NCBI GenBank assembly: GCA_963930775.1
Contig: OZ005691.1
Span: 7,003,000-7,066,999 of the forward strand
Direction of reading: 5' to 3'
Length of the DNA stretch: 64,000 bases
Origin: Cliona cf. orientalis
Lineage: Eukaryota; Porifera; Demospongiae; Clionaida; Clionaidae
Part shown: piece by piece, positions 34,396-45,911 of the stretch
Numbering within the stretch: position 1 is the first letter of the stretch
How the letters are laid out: each line of letters begins with the position of its first letter
Program-made: the position numbers and the translations under genes
Notes under the pieces: generated by a model
What the model saw: only the letters and a program-made list of their open reading frames with translations
Told to the model about the DNA's origin: nothing
The model's database searches: none

Positions 34396-35736
34396 ATGAA
34401 GTCAGTATTCCAATTACTTTGTGTGGTATCTCTTCTGGTAGCTGGTGACTCACTGGCTGCTACTACTACTAGTCAGCCACTATCATCATCTTGTACTCGT
34501 GATGACATTAATGACTTCTACATGAACCAGCTGCAGTGGGATGAATGCCAGTCAAGTGCCACAACTCTATTCAATTTATTGGAAACAACTAACACAGAGA
34601 TTTTTCTGGAGAGCGTTGATGATATTTTAAATATATTATGTACCACAGAATGTGGCGAACGGATTGCGAATTGGTACTATTCCCAATGTTATGATCATTT
34701 CTTTGCAAGCAGACTATATTATTCATGTTTGAATCCAGGCATTACTGCTACTGTTTCCCACTGCGTTTATGCACTCCAGCCACTGTATAACATAACCTTG
34801 ACCTTGTCTTCGTGCCTCAACCCGGAAGCAAACTCTTGTACTAGCTCATGTTTGGAAGAACTAGATAGTGTCAAAACTGAACTTGGTTGCTGCTTTAACT
34901 CCATCTACAATGAAAGTGGATCACTCTCATTTCTGGTTGAAGGTGGGATCCTCGACCAGTCAGTAGCAAATCGGCTTGAGAATGTTGGGAGTAGCTGCTC
35001 TGTTACAGCTCCTGTGGCATGTACAGTGGAAGGTATTAGGTTTCCAGGTAATAATTATCAAAATGATGATGATACTCAGGTGACTGATATACTGTGTCCA
35101 GAAGGTGATGTTGACAGCTTGTTTTCTACCAGTCTCCCAGAAAACTGTCCAGAATCCTTATTCACAATTGTCAACTCAACTGCTCTCTCACCAGGTCTTG
35201 ATGATGTTCTTGATGTATTTTGTACCCAAGAATGTGGTGGCACGATTGCATCTGCATTGCGTACACACTGTAGCGATAACTATTTTACCAATGGACTTTA
35301 TTACTTTTGCCTGGGTACTGCAAATTCTGCAAGTGTTGGATCTCGTTGCCGCTATGCTCTTCCACCACAGTATAATCTGACTAGCTACCTTATTCAGTGT
35401 ATTTCTGTAGCCACTGAGACAACATCTTGTCCAGATGATTGTTCACAAGTGCTGGAAAAGATCTCAGCTGACATTGGCTGCTGTTATAACTCTATATACA
35501 ATAACTCTGCTCCCTTTCCTGTTCTTGCTGAAGATGAAACTATTCTTGATGAACCCACAGAAGCACAGTTCCGTATTGTTGGTAACCCCCAGTTCTGGTC
35601 AACCTGTGGAGTGAACCTTCCACCCGGTCCATGCTCCAACGAAGGATTCAAATTCACTATTAGTGCAGCTGAGGGTAAACATTCCTTAACCATCCCTTTC
35701 ATCCTTGGTCTCATTTGCTTCTGTTTTGATTTCTGA
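34396..35736 (+). CDS. Duplicated Cys-rich secreted protein, probably GPI-anchored
   Basis: This is a single 446-residue exon in a window where most genes are split. Residues 1-21 form a signal peptide (MKSVFQLLCVVSLLVAGDSL). Two homologous blocks follow (about 40-210 and 245-425). Each has a CT.ECG..IA segment, a YY.C(L) segment, a CRYAL/CVYAL..YN.T segment and a final GCC(F/Y)NSIYN segment, with the same cysteine order. The last 18 residues are hydrophobic (LTIPFILGLICFCFDF) and come after a small-residue stretch, the pattern of a GPI-attachment signal. I do not recognise a named family. The conserved even-numbered cysteines imply disulfide-bonded extracellular modules. The start is the first ATG in frame, and no upstream exon is needed. 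Confidence 0.8.
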   Translation: MKSVFQLLCVVSLLVAGDSLAATTTSQPLSSSCTRDDINDFYMNQLQWDECQSSATTLFNLLETTNTEIFLESVDDILNILCTTECGERIANWYYSQCYDHFFASRLYYSCLNPGITATVSHCVYALQPLYNITLTLSSCLNPEANSCTSSCLEELDSVKTELGCCFNSIYNESGSLSFLVEGGILDQSVANRLENVGSSCSVTAPVACTVEGIRFPGNNYQNDDDTQVTDILCPEGDVDSLFSTSLPENCPESLFTIVNSTALSPGLDDVLDVFCTQECGGTIASALRTHCSDNYFTNGLYYFCLGTANSASVGSRCRYALPPQYNLTSYLIQCISVATETTSCPDDCSQVLEKISADIGCCYNSIYNNSAPFPVLAEDETILDEPTEAQFRIVGNPQFWSTCGVNLPPGPCSNEGFKFTISAAEGKHSLTIPFILGLICFCFDF

Positions 35737-36250
35737 TTGATGTGCAGTATCGAACATTAGTTATTTTCAAATATACTGAGTGTCAAAAAAACTTTCAAAA
35801 TTTAATAATAATATTATCATGTTGGATTGTTGTTAATATTAAATTTTACTTTGTAGCTACATGAATGAGATGAGTTCTTATCTGTAGATATGCATGCAAC
35901 GTCCATCATAATTTCCAGATCACTTGGATCTGAGCTGTCCCTGCTACGGACGAGTAGTAAATTTAATTTTACTTTTGACAGGTATATGCTGCATCTATAC
36001 AAAGTAGATTTTCATGCAGGTCCTGTATACAGCTAATTACACAACACATAATCAACAATATTAAGTTAATTACTAGTACATAATAATATTAAAGAGTTTG
36101 GGAGTGCCTGATCAGTGCTTTTCTGAAAGCGGCCTTTGTAATACCAGGAGCACATAAAGAGAACGAAGGAGCGTACATCTAGAAATTATCGAAAAATAAA
36201 GTAAATTGTATCAATATCTTGTGATAGCCTCAACAAATAACTAATTACAC

Positions 36251-36582
36251 CAGTGGCGTATCCAGGATTTGAAGGAGGCAGGTGCTAGATCAATCGCGCG
36301 CGAAGCGCGCGCGCAAAATTTCTAGCCACGCCCCCAAAATGTTGGCCACGCCCCTCATTTACGCGTTCTTGAAGATAGATGGCTGACAAAGAAGGCGGTT
36401 TTAGGCCTAGTGGCGATGAGAAAACGCTCTTTAAGGAGCGAATTTTAGAGGCCAGTAAGTTTATTGTTGGTAGGAGCTGTCAGTTATCGATTATCATGGC
36501 AGTATTTGTCACTGAGCTACTGAGGTGCCAGAGCTGAGGGGGGTGCTCCAGCACCCTGAGCTCCATGCTAGATACGCCACTG
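36251..36582. mobile_element. CAGTGGCG-TIR element, copy 2
   Basis: The ends are CAGTGGCGTATCCAGGA and TAGATACGCCACTG. TACAC flanks both sides (36246-36250 and 36583-36587), a 5-bp target duplication. The interior has GCGCGCGAAGCGCGCGCGC and two CCACGCCCC segments, as in the copy at 46941. Confidence 0.75.
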
Positions 36583-36593
36583 TACACCTAGAT

Positions 36594-36765
36594 GGAATTT
36601 TAGTCGAAATGTTTCTACTTGCTATGCATTAGCAGGAATGAGACTCGATGATCTGCCAGTGTTACTTTATTTTTCGATATTAAATTAAAAAAAAAGTACA
36701 GTAACACTGGCAGATTTTTGTTCCTGCTAATGCATAGCAAGTAGAAACATTTTGACTAAAATTCC
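36594..36765. repeat. Fold-back element (about 75-bp arms)
   Basis: The left arm GGAATTTTAGTCGAAATG...GCTATGCATTAGCAGG...CTGCCAGTGTTACT is mirrored by AGTAACACTGGCAG...CCTGCTAATGCATAGC...ACTAAAATTCC. The loop is A-rich and only about 25-30 bp long. Confidence 0.75.
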
Positions 36766-36990
36766 GTAGTAGTAATCCAAATACCACTATATATATTATG
36801 CTCCTCTTCATGTGCTCCTGGTAATACATATTTCTGGCCTAGCTATTTTTTTGGCAATAGCTGCATGCACATGTGACAGTAATCAAGCCACTTGGTGTAT
36901 ATATGGGTACACGTGCACATGAAGTTGGGGCTAGATTAAAGTGCTGGACGGGGTACACGAACCCTTACTGATGTGCACTATTTGGAAACA

Positions 36991-37932
36991 ATGCCGGGTG
37001 ATATGGCGTCAAGGATTGTTGCTGTAGCTGTGCTATGTTTCGTCACTCCAAATCCAGGTTGGACACATAATATTATTTACAATCGGTAGATTACTGAACG
37101 ATACGTTTCTATAGGTTTTGGCAGTGGAGACACATCAACTTGGGGACAAACTTATGCTTTTATAGCTACTTACAGTAAAGCAGTAGCGTCAGAGAAAGCA
37201 GTTGTCGTTAGCACATCAGTGATCAGAACTAGTCCCGTCATGTCTGTATCAGCTAAACCTTCCGTGAATATTGGTGAAAATAGAATTGATTCTTCATCAG
37301 TATCAAGCAAACCAACAGAGAGGATATCAACAGATCTAGAGTCACCTGTGTCGGTAACATCTCGGTCTACAGAGGTACTATCACCTAGTGCTGTGACTCC
37401 TCCATTGTATGTTGATGAGGCGTCTGTAACTTTGAGTTCAGTGATGCTGAATTTAACGTTGACATCAGTAATATCTGCATCTGCTGAAACTGAGACTAAA
37501 ACATCATCTATCTTTATAGAAACATCAGCACTTGAACCTTCCAACCCAATGCCTCATAGTCCTACTAAAACTCCGGACCATACACTAATAGTCTCAACAT
37601 CATCACGTAGAACGTCTACTAGTTCTCATGTTTCTGAGAGCCCAACCAGCTCACCTCCTACTCCAAGTGCAAAACCAGTTGATTACAAGTTGATCCTCTG
37701 CGTGGCTGTACCCCTCGTTGCTGTGCTAGTGTTTGTTATAGTAATTGCCATGGTGCTTTGCATTAGGAGATACAGAAAGTGAGTATAATACTTATTATAG
37801 GCATATTTACTACATATTTCTGTCCATAGACTCCGTCGCTATCGTCAGCACCTGGTTCCCTTGACAGACATGGATGGTAGTGATGATTCTGACGAGGACG
37901 ACCAAATAAGTGATAGAGAGCCAGTATTCATG
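36991..37932 (+). CDS. Ser/Thr-rich single-pass membrane protein (3' end uncertain)
   Basis: Exons: 36991-37057, 37115-37778 and 37830-37932. Together they give about 279 residues in frame. A signal peptide (MASRIVAVAVLCFVTPNPG from the second ATG) is followed by about 190 residues of Ser/Thr/Pro-rich sequence with few cysteines, like a mucin-type stalk. A membrane segment (LILCVAVPLVAVLVFVIVIA) then leads to a basic stop-transfer RRYRK and an acidic cytoplasmic tail (DMDGSDDSDEDDQISDREP). The last exon was not fixed: an acceptor before 38779 would add only YERI and a stop. I do not recognise a family. It is probably a glycosylated surface protein. Confidence 0.6.
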
Positions 37933-39088
37933 GTGAGAGCACTTGTGTGTACTACCATGTAGCAAAGTTATTGCACCACGATAATTAGTATTTGTTGGCC
38001 ATGGCCTAGCAACCAGTAGAGGCAAATTACTGGCTTCCAGAGAGTGGGTGATCGAAGGGTAGACAAAATGATGCATGGGCCAACAAAATACCATATTTGC
38101 TCGATTAGACACCGCGGCTACTATTTATTCATCGCCCAAGTTTGTGTGGAGTTTATTAATACCAGTAAGCTGCCAGAGAGGCAATCTGTAGAGAAACGGT
38201 CGATTGACACCACTGATTCTGACCCCTTTGCTGATGTAGAAGGTTATAGCTTGTTCTAGAAGACTACTATCGAGAATGAGTCGCAAGGCATTTTCACGTG
38301 CTAATGCGATTCTCGGATTGTAGGCATGGTATGGCTATTATTTGAGAGCGGCAACTATTAATTTTCGTTTAGCACTTCTGGAGGTGCGGCGATTGGTATC
38401 TGATCGAGTGAATATGGTAGTTAACAAGGCCTAATTGGGATGCATTCGACTATGCATCTCGTGCACCGCAATTAAGGTCATATAACTATTATGTGTGACC
38501 GACTAGCACAGAGAGTCAGCAAGCAGAATGTCATCAAATATCCCTAACAATAACACTTACTTTCCCAATAAGACTTTTGGTGTCTAAATATTTTGCAAAT
38601 CTGCTGCTGTTGTTTATATAACATGTAGCATGCACTTGTGACAACCTTTGCTGAGTATTACAGGTGCTACTTGAATTATTTTTAAGACGTGCATGTACCA
38701 GTATATAGATCTAGCATGCATTAATTGGTTTACAGTATTTGACACAAAATTGATATATTCTCTTAATCCAAAGTACGAGCGAATATGAATCACTTCCAAG
38801 ATCATGCAAAAGTTTCTGTGTCAATTCTTAAAGACAACAGACTCAAACAAACCAACTCTGCTGTTGTTGTCCATCAGTTTTTAGAGCAGGGTCAGGTATA
38901 ATGCTTTTGTCGAAAATTTAGAAGATATTGAACTGTAAGATAAGATTGCCAAATACCAAATTTGTCAAATCGCCAAATTAAAAACCTCACCAAAGTTTCC
39001 TGCTATACTGTAGTTCTAGTGGCTATTGGAGTCCACTTGGAGGCGTTCCTGGTTGTGGTGTGCAAGCCTGGTGTCCCATCCACTCACA
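37933..39088. other. Intergenic region with one unexplained open frame
   Basis: It holds the MITE at 38089-38419. At 38785-38901 the plus strand has an open frame starting ATGAATCACTTCCAAG (MNHFQDHAKVSVSILKDN...), followed by a possible donor. It could be a small exon or noise. Confidence 0.4.
38089..38419. mobile_element. MITE, TACCATATTTGCTCGAT family, copy 2
   Basis: The ends are TACCATATTTGCTCGATTAG and TGATCGAGTGAATATGGTA. It matches the reverse complement of 30674-30971. Confidence 0.7.
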
Positions 39089-42000
39089 TTAGCAGATCTG
39101 AGCTGGTATCATCATCAATACAGCTTGCATGACTTCAATGAATGGGATGGTTGGGAGGAAGCCTGCGTAACACAAGGGTAATAATTGTGGTGTTTTCCAC
39201 AGGCGTCCACTCAAGTCATCGTTAATACCGTTATTAGATATTTAGGCAAACACTTTACATGTACATAAACTACTACCTTCATGGTTGACGATGGGTGCGT
39301 ATGTAAGCTCCTGACTTTTGGTGGAGGCATCACCAGTGGACGTGGTGCGCATTGAGTTGGAGCCGAGGGATTCTGACATTGAATCACTCTCGGTAGTGGT
39401 CTGTCTGTTGACATTTGGTTTCAGAGTTTGTGGAGGTCGAGGCTTGTGGCTTAGTCTTTGATTCTGCAATACAAAGGTAGCTTGGCGTGGTGAAATTTTC
39501 TCCTACGAAATTGATTGATGGTATGACCTTTAAGATAGAATTAGGATAAAAAAATTATGAGAACCCCTCTCTGGCTAAAGATTATGAAATCTATTTCGTG
39601 GCTCACTAGTAGAGTTTTGGATCAAAACCTGGTAGATTGACAGGTTGAATAAGTGGCAAAATTAGGTGTGGCTTATAAAATAAATATTATAGTCAATACT
39701 GTAGTAAGAAATCCTGCGTTGCCACTACAATAATTAAATTTGGTGGTTAGCCTTATGCCACATTTTAGCACAAAAGAATGATTGTGCACGGCTAGCGATC
39801 GTAACCACGCCCACTTAATACGGCTACTGTCAACGGCACACGGTGAAGTATCAACCCGGTAGCCAGCTGCCCTCACTCTTGATTGGTAATTGTGCTTGAA
39901 TAAGGAATCAATAGTAACCGTGGCTACTATTCGACCCCATTGGTAATTTACCTGGGCACTCTTTTGTGTCTAGCCTAGGCCCAATGTAAGGTGCACTGCC
40001 CATGGGCCCTTTTTCGTGACAGTACGGTAATAGTGAAGTACTATACCATATCCCCAGTAGCTGCATGGTGAACGGTGCATATGGCAATCCCCGATCCACA
40101 TCAGACTGATCCACATCAGACTAGCCCTGGAGAGCTGCTCTTACCTTGATGAAGATTTCTTTGCCTACACTGTCCTCAACTCCCAGATGGGGGGAGGGGT
40201 CATTTTAGGCCAGGGGACCAGGGAACGGGATGTACATTCACCTCTACCAAGAAGTGCTGAGTTGGCACTTACAAGATGTTCGTTGGATACAGTATACTTA
40301 GTCTTAAAGGTCCATTGAGGCTCCGAGTTTTCTCATTATTACCTCATAACCACAGAAAAGTGAATTGGATATGGCAGATGTAATGAAACACTTGTATGTG
40401 GTAAAGATCGTCAATATATATTATTGCAATCGCAGTGATTGACTCTGAGGCCAATCTTGACCTTGATAGTGACAAGTTTCATTGCTTCAGTCACAAAAGA
40501 CAAACTCAACAGTACCGTACAGCTTCCAAACCAGATTGGTTGTGTACGCTGCGCTGCATGCATGATGCATACTATTATTATATTATTTCTGTATTAGTTT
40601 GTATATTAAATAATTATGATGAAGTCTTACCCTTGGCATGTCACTGTACCACTGCAGGTAAGCTCTGTCAACTCAAGTGCAAGGCCAATATTATCATTTG
40701 AGAACGAAAATGATTGATATTGTAAAGCTTTTTTGTTTTATAATACCGCTGTGTGTGTGTGCATAATCATTAATAACTCACTATTATTATGCATTCAGTA
40801 ACTTCAAAATTGTTTAGCTGCTCTAATCATACTAACTTCGTTCCCTTAGCACATGGATGGGTGATTAAAATTATTCTGCTGGACTGCCTTAATAAATTTG
40901 TATATAGCCTCATGCAAGTTTTCGCAATCGACAACTGCTGTCCTGCAGATACATGGAATTACAGTAGTGTCCAGGGCAAGCGTCCATGTATATACCCCAT
41001 TTTCAGGGGTAAATGTAGCAGCTTCTATGTAATTGTGATCCCAGGTAAGCATCCATGCAGGCCAAAATCCTTGTCATGTTTATTACCCGGGACACTACGG
41101 TATTATACAGCTTGGTGACTCGACAATGCAGCCATTACACATACAAGGTCATGTTAACCATGACATGATCAACTAAATAGAGCAAGATGTCGACTTATAA
41201 TATTGTACCATTGAATGTTGTGCACAATCATCAGCTGTGTATATATAACATAAGAAATCAGTGTAATGACAATTTTAGACCATTGATAATAATAATATAT
41301 ATGACATTGTATAAGTATGAAGCTCAAGGTTCTTTAGCATTTCAGTTCTTATTATAAGTAGACCTTGCCTATAAATTATATCGAGGGTGATAGAAAAGTG
41401 ATGGTAAATTGATACGTCAATAGTTAGTCCATTTAGTACTTACAGCAGTCAGCTCCTTTACAATAGCCTTCCATTGCCAAGTTAGTGGTAGTACATTTAA
41501 GAATGGACGTACAAATACCGGCGGTCTCAATTCTAAAATTTCCTCCCGAGAATACCTGATTACTTTACCTAAAACAATAGAAGTTGTTACATTATTGAGC
41601 GACACGAATAATATATATAAGCCGAGTCAACTGATGTCCCTAGGGCTCTCCCCTTCCTCTTAGTTGATACGCTAGCCTTAGGAGGGGAGAGCTTGGGTAG
41701 CTTTGATATGTGAGGATTCTGAGGATATGTTCAATGTCTATGTACCACAGATCTGTTTAGCAATGACTCTATATACACCCACATTTTATTTATTGGCCAC
41801 ACCTATCGATACTACCCACTGCAGGCCATATGTGCACAACCTAGCACTATAATAATTTTGTAAAGGAAGGGTGTCAACAGGCGCGTGCTTACTGCTGTAG
41901 CTCTCGTCACCTCTAGTGCTATTTGTGTATGCAACTGGCACTTAACTAGCATAACTTGTATCTGTAAAAGTTGTTGACTGCTATAATACTATAATAATAT

Positions 42001-45000
42001 GGTAGTTATAAACAGGAAGACATAGAATTGGTGGCAGCACATACTGACATTTTGACTACATTCACTTTTAGCATTGCTGGCTGGTCCCTTGAAACCATTT
42101 AGTGCAAACACGGAACATGCATGACAATGATAAACGAAGATTCTTTTCGGACAACTTAACTGTTTGGCAAAACTTGCCGACGTTTCGACTAGATGCTCTA
42201 GTCATCCTCAGGGCAAAAAAGTGAAGCGAGGTGCAAAAAGGTGGTGCTCTTATAAGCGTGGCTACTGCGCTCGTGCGCCCATGCGGCCGGGTGCAGAGGG
42301 TGGAGCGCTGGCGCAATTAGCGCTAGCGCGGTTGCCCCCGCCCCCTAGTTTCTTCATCAACAGCCTGGTAGCTTGTAGCCCACATCTCGATTAAGCCTGT
42401 TGTTTGCCGGGGTCCTCTCGATGTGCAAGGCTTCCTTTACCTTTAGCTGGACAGGTCTGGCGGCCCTGTCCAGCACTCTGGTTGTGTCCCAATCCACTTG
42501 GTGTTGCTGGTCCCACTGGTGTTTGGCTATGGCAGACTTCCACGTGTCCCCCTTGTTGCATGCATCCCGATGCTCTTTGACTCGTGTCTCTAGGCGCCTC
42601 TGCGTTTCCCCAACGTACACCTTACCACACTGGCAGGGGATCTGGTAGACTACACCTGCCAGTTTCTCCTTGGGGAGGGGTCCTTCACTTTGGTGAGCAG
42701 CGAGCGGAGAGTTGGGCCTGATTTGAAGACAACCCGTAGGTCGAACTTCTCACAGGCCTTCCTGATCCGCTCACTCACACCACAATAAGGGGGACACGTG
42801 GAAGTCTGCCATAGCCGACCACCAGTGGGACCAGCAACACCAAGTGGATTGGGACGCAACCAGAGTGCTGGACAGGGCCGCCAGACCTGTCCAGCTAAAG
42901 GTAAAGGAAGCCTTGCACATCGAGAGGACCCCAGCAAACAACAGCTTAATCGAGACGGGGGCTATGAGCTACCAGGCTGTTGGATCGCGACGATGAAGAA
43001 ACTAGGGGGCGGGGGCAACTGCACTAGCGCTAATCGCGCCGGCGCTCCACCCTCTGCACCCGGCCGCATGGGCGCGCGAGTGCAGTAGCCACGCCTATAA
43101 GTGCACCACCTTTTCGCACCTCGCTTCATTTTTTTTACCCTGAGGATGACTAGAGCATCTAGTCGAAACGTCGGCAAGTTTTACCGAACAGTTAAGTTGT
43201 CCGAAAAGAATCTTCGTTTATCTATGCAGAGCAACTGAGAACGATGTCACTTCATGCATGACAATTTTTCGCCAATTTTGCCACCTGCTCTCATTGGTGA
43301 ACATTAATTTTTATCATGCTAATTTTTTGTCCTGTGTTGAAGATTGCATAGAGGATAAGGCGACCTTTACCGCATTGACGAAATTTTTTTCCACAAAGCT
43401 TTTCCTGCAATACAAAGGTAGCTGGGCTTGGCGAAATCTTTATCCAGCGAAAAATTTCATACATGGTATAGATGCTGAAAATACTTGCTAAACTTTATAA
43501 AATCTCCGCAAAAGGGCTTGCATGCAGTATAGTATTCTAAGTAAGTGGATGCACTCACTTGTACTGAATGATGACTTTTGTGCATTGGAGGATTGTGGGG
43601 AAACTGAGCAGAGACTTGGGAGCGTAGAGGAGGAATGCTGGGAGAGGGAGCTGACGCTGTGGCTGGAGGCAGCATCGCAGGAAATTGACCCAAGGCCGGG
43701 GGGTGTGGAGGAGGTCTGTGTGGCAACTGTAGCGGGGCTAGGAGACACAGAGGAGGTCTGTGTGGAAGCGGAGCCAAGGCTAGTGTATGTAGAGGAGGAC
43801 TGTGAGGCAACTGAGCCAGGGCTGGGCCTGCAGGAGGCAGTGGATGACTTTGAGGTAAGTGAGCAGAGTTTGAGGTTGGAATTGGTAGAGGCATTGGAAC
43901 AGTCCTTGGAGGTAGGTTTGGATGCATGGGTTGATGTCCGAGGAGCTGTTGAACTGCACATGGTTCCTAAATTGAGCAAATTTTTTAGTCCAGCATGCGT
44001 ACTCTCAATAATGAAATTATACAGTTAGATCTTTATCATGCACACCACAGCCCCACACTTTACTAGTAGTTGATTGGACCACAGACACTCATCAGGGTTT
44101 CAAAGTCCATTAGTAAACATAAGCTACCACAGAGTACTACACTTGTACAAGGGGAGGTACTGTACATTGGGTACAAATTAACACTAACTGGGTGACTGTT
44201 GTAGGCTGGGGGAAGGAGGACTGGCTGCACTGGTGGAAGGTAACCATGATGAGGTTGAGGATAGGGAAGAGAAGGTAGGGGAGTCAGGCAAGGTGGCAAC
44301 ATCTGGCCACACAAACGTGGTTGACACTGACCCTCTCGCTGCAGGTGACGACAGAGACAAATTTTAATGCTCACTTGCACTGTCTATCACAAGAAAGTGA
44401 TAATTCTTACCGCATACTCACCCCTCTCACCGTGATGAGCTGACTGGATGGGTCTCTTTGGAGAAGGCCCTGGTGTAGACGGAGATGGCATGGGAGAAGG
44501 TGAAACGATTGGCGAAAAATGATTCGAGGATGAATGCAGTGATACCTTAAACCATAACAGCATGATAGTATTTGATCTCAGTGGTACAATCTATACTCAC
44601 ATCGATACCAATTCTGTTGTGCACTTCCACCTTAATACCAGGAGAGCCAGGCTGACCCAACTGGCTGGCTATCTGTTTCACCTCTGCAACCGTCTGCATA
44701 TCCATGGATCGCGTGCATGTGTCAATTTATTGAAAGTGAATAGCAGTGCATGCAAGTCAGTGCAGCGCAGCCGCTAGCTCTATCATCATTTCTTTGTCTG
44801 ATTCTCAGTACACCACAGGTGCGATAAGAGGTTAAATTATGTACCTTTGGCCTCATTGCAGCTGCTGGAACGAAGTGTTTGTGATGTCCAAATTCATGCA
44901 CTAGGTTGAAGATGGATGAACGAAGCTCCTCCACCGAGAAAGCCCCAATACTGAATTTGCACAGTGGCCCAATAGCCTCCAGGAGCAAACGCTGAAGTTC

Positions 45001-45132
45001 CTTGGACACTGCCCTCTCACAAATTGCGTTTCTGATGCAACCGAGGATGAACTCCATATCATCAGGAGTCCCAGCTCGACGAAAAACGCATGGGATGGAG
45101 TGCAGCAACACCTGAACGCGAACGTCTTCCAT
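39089..45132 (-). CDS. Ser/Thr-rich protein with eIF4E-binding-like motif
   Basis: Exons I can support: 45132-44845, 44693-44601, 44545-44431, one starting at about 44348, one at about 43950-43561, 41568-41444, 39463-39277 and 39162-39089. The first exon starts MEDVRVQVLLHSIPC and is a helical, leucine-rich block of 96 residues (MEFILGCIRNAICERAVSKE) that looks like a HEAT or MIF4G-type repeat. The middle exons are Ser/Thr/Pro-rich and disordered. The exon at 41568 reads VIRYSREEILELRPP, where YSREEIL matches the Y-x4-L-hydrophobic eIF4E-binding motif with I for L, as in 4E-T (YTKEELL). The last exons read ELTYAPIVNHEGFLPTIPF. Phases agree across the listed junctions except around the two approximate exons. 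A translation regulator is a reasonable guess, not a firm call. A Penelope element and MITEs lie in the intron before 41568. Confidence 0.55.
39748..40030. repeat. Dispersed repeat, copy 2 (pair with 7670-8005)
   Basis: It shares TGAAGTAT...CTCTTGATTGGTAA.TGTGC and CCAATGTAAGGTGCAC with the copy in the NCAPH intron. The two copies have small indels, so neither looks recent. Confidence 0.6.
40960..41102. mobile_element. MITE, TACTGTAGTGTCC family, copy 3
   Basis: It runs from TACAGTAGTGTCCAGGGC to CCCGGGACACTACGGTA. It matches 753-886 and 9317-9479. Confidence 0.6.
42130..43222. mobile_element. Inverted pair of Penelope-type element 3' ends
   Basis: Two arms of about 430 bp (42130-42566 and 42785-43222) are inverted copies of each other around a spacer of about 220 bp. 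The minus-strand arm plus spacer encodes a GIY-YIG endonuclease: VVYQIPCQCGKVYVGETQRR, then RLETRVKEHRDAC, HQWDQQHQVDWDTTRVLDRA and a terminal LNRDVGYKLPGC. That domain and C-terminus are typical of Penelope-like elements. The plus-strand arm keeps only the C-terminal part. Near both outer ends lies a motif with CTGAGGATGA, a GACTAG/CTAGTC stem and CGAAACGTC, similar to the hammerhead-ribozyme motifs of these elements. No reverse transcriptase is present. Confidence 0.75.
42357..42665 (-). pseudogene. GIY-YIG endonuclease of a Penelope-type element
   Basis: The open frame reads VVYQIPCQCGKVYVGET, then RVKEHRDAC, SAIAKHQWDQQHQ, VKEALHIERTPANNRLNRD and GYKLPGC. The paired Y segments, the arginine and the glutamate of EALHIE fit GIY-YIG catalytic positions, and the CQCG cysteines match the Penelope subtype. 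Upstream sequence (KSGPTLRSLLTKVKDP, about 42680-42735) continues in another frame. The reverse transcriptase is missing, so this is a 5'-truncated remnant. Confidence 0.75.
43258..43468. mobile_element. MITE, TACCGTATAC family, copy 3
   Basis: It contains TTCGCCAATTTTGCCACCTG and GAAGATTGCATAGAGGATA and ends AAAATTTCATACATGGTA. The left end is not intact. It adjoins the right Penelope arm. Confidence 0.6.
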
Positions 45133-45911
45133 TGCTTCTAGCTGTGCAAGTATACTGCGCATGCGCAGTTTAATATTGACACAGCGGCAAAATTACATTG
45201 CTGACACGTACGTATATACGTATATACATGCATGACCAAATTTTGTAAATTTATCGTCATTTCGTCTCGATCAGTTCCTGATCTGATGTATGTATACAAT
45301 GTCATTATTATTTTGACATGTACTACGTAGACTACACATTAATTTTAGATGAGCAAAGGATGCACACCACAAGCTGACTTTCGAATAGCATATATTATAA
45401 TAGATCTATATTATATAAGATGTCAGCAGCTAGCTGCAGTAGAATTTATTTTTTTTTAATTTTAAGTGCATGTAAATTCTCTTAACTTTAAGTGCATGGC
45501 CAGCGTATACACGTACAGTTATGGAAAATAACCTATGTAGAGGAAAACGAGAACTGCACCCCAACTATAATAATATTCTGTATCATGTGTCTGTCTTTGA
45601 TCTTGTGTTCTTGACTTCCATTCTGTCATAATAATATAATTATAGTCCTTCCTTAGTGCCTACTCCTTTAGCTCTTATTAAGCTTATTTCCATCTATGGG
45701 GCTTAGAAGCTAATGGTAATACAATCATTGGATCAATAATTGAAGACCCAAGAACGAATCCCAAATATATAGCTATATAAAGATTGCCAAAATTTTCAAA
45801 AATGTGAATGTTCATGAAAAATATAGTGCAGTTAGGATGTGAAATTAAATCCAAAGCCTGACTAGAGCTATGCTACTATTAATTTTGAATATCAATACCG
45901 ACGTCTTATCT
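45133..45911. other. Intergenic region with the promoter of the Ser/Thr-rich gene
   Basis: The only clear element is the NRF1-type palindrome at 45155-45168. The rest is A/T-rich with no repeat family that I recognise and no gene. Confidence 0.5.
45155..45168. promoter_or_regulatory. NRF1-type palindrome
   Basis: CTGCGCATGCGCAG is a perfect palindrome that matches the NRF1 consensus YGCGCAYGCGCR. It is 23 bp upstream of the start codon at 45132, which supports that start and a TATA-less promoter. Confidence 0.55.

Larger units (their letters stand above)
35737..36990. other. Repeat-rich intergenic region
   Basis: It contains the CAGTGGCG element (36251-36582) and, directly after it, the fold-back element (36594-36765). 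About 36890-36990 is likely the promoter of the next gene. I see no exon. Confidence 0.5.

Noticed and set aside
34130..34399. Plus-strand frame upstream of the Cys-rich gene
   Set aside because: There is no ATG at its start, no domain, and the real gene has its own signal peptide at 34396.
43457..43927. Minus-strand Pro/Leu/His-rich frame
   Set aside because: It overlaps the Ser/Thr-rich frame of the same exon region; the Ser/Thr frame agrees with the composition of the adjoining exons and with the GTGAGT donor at 43560.
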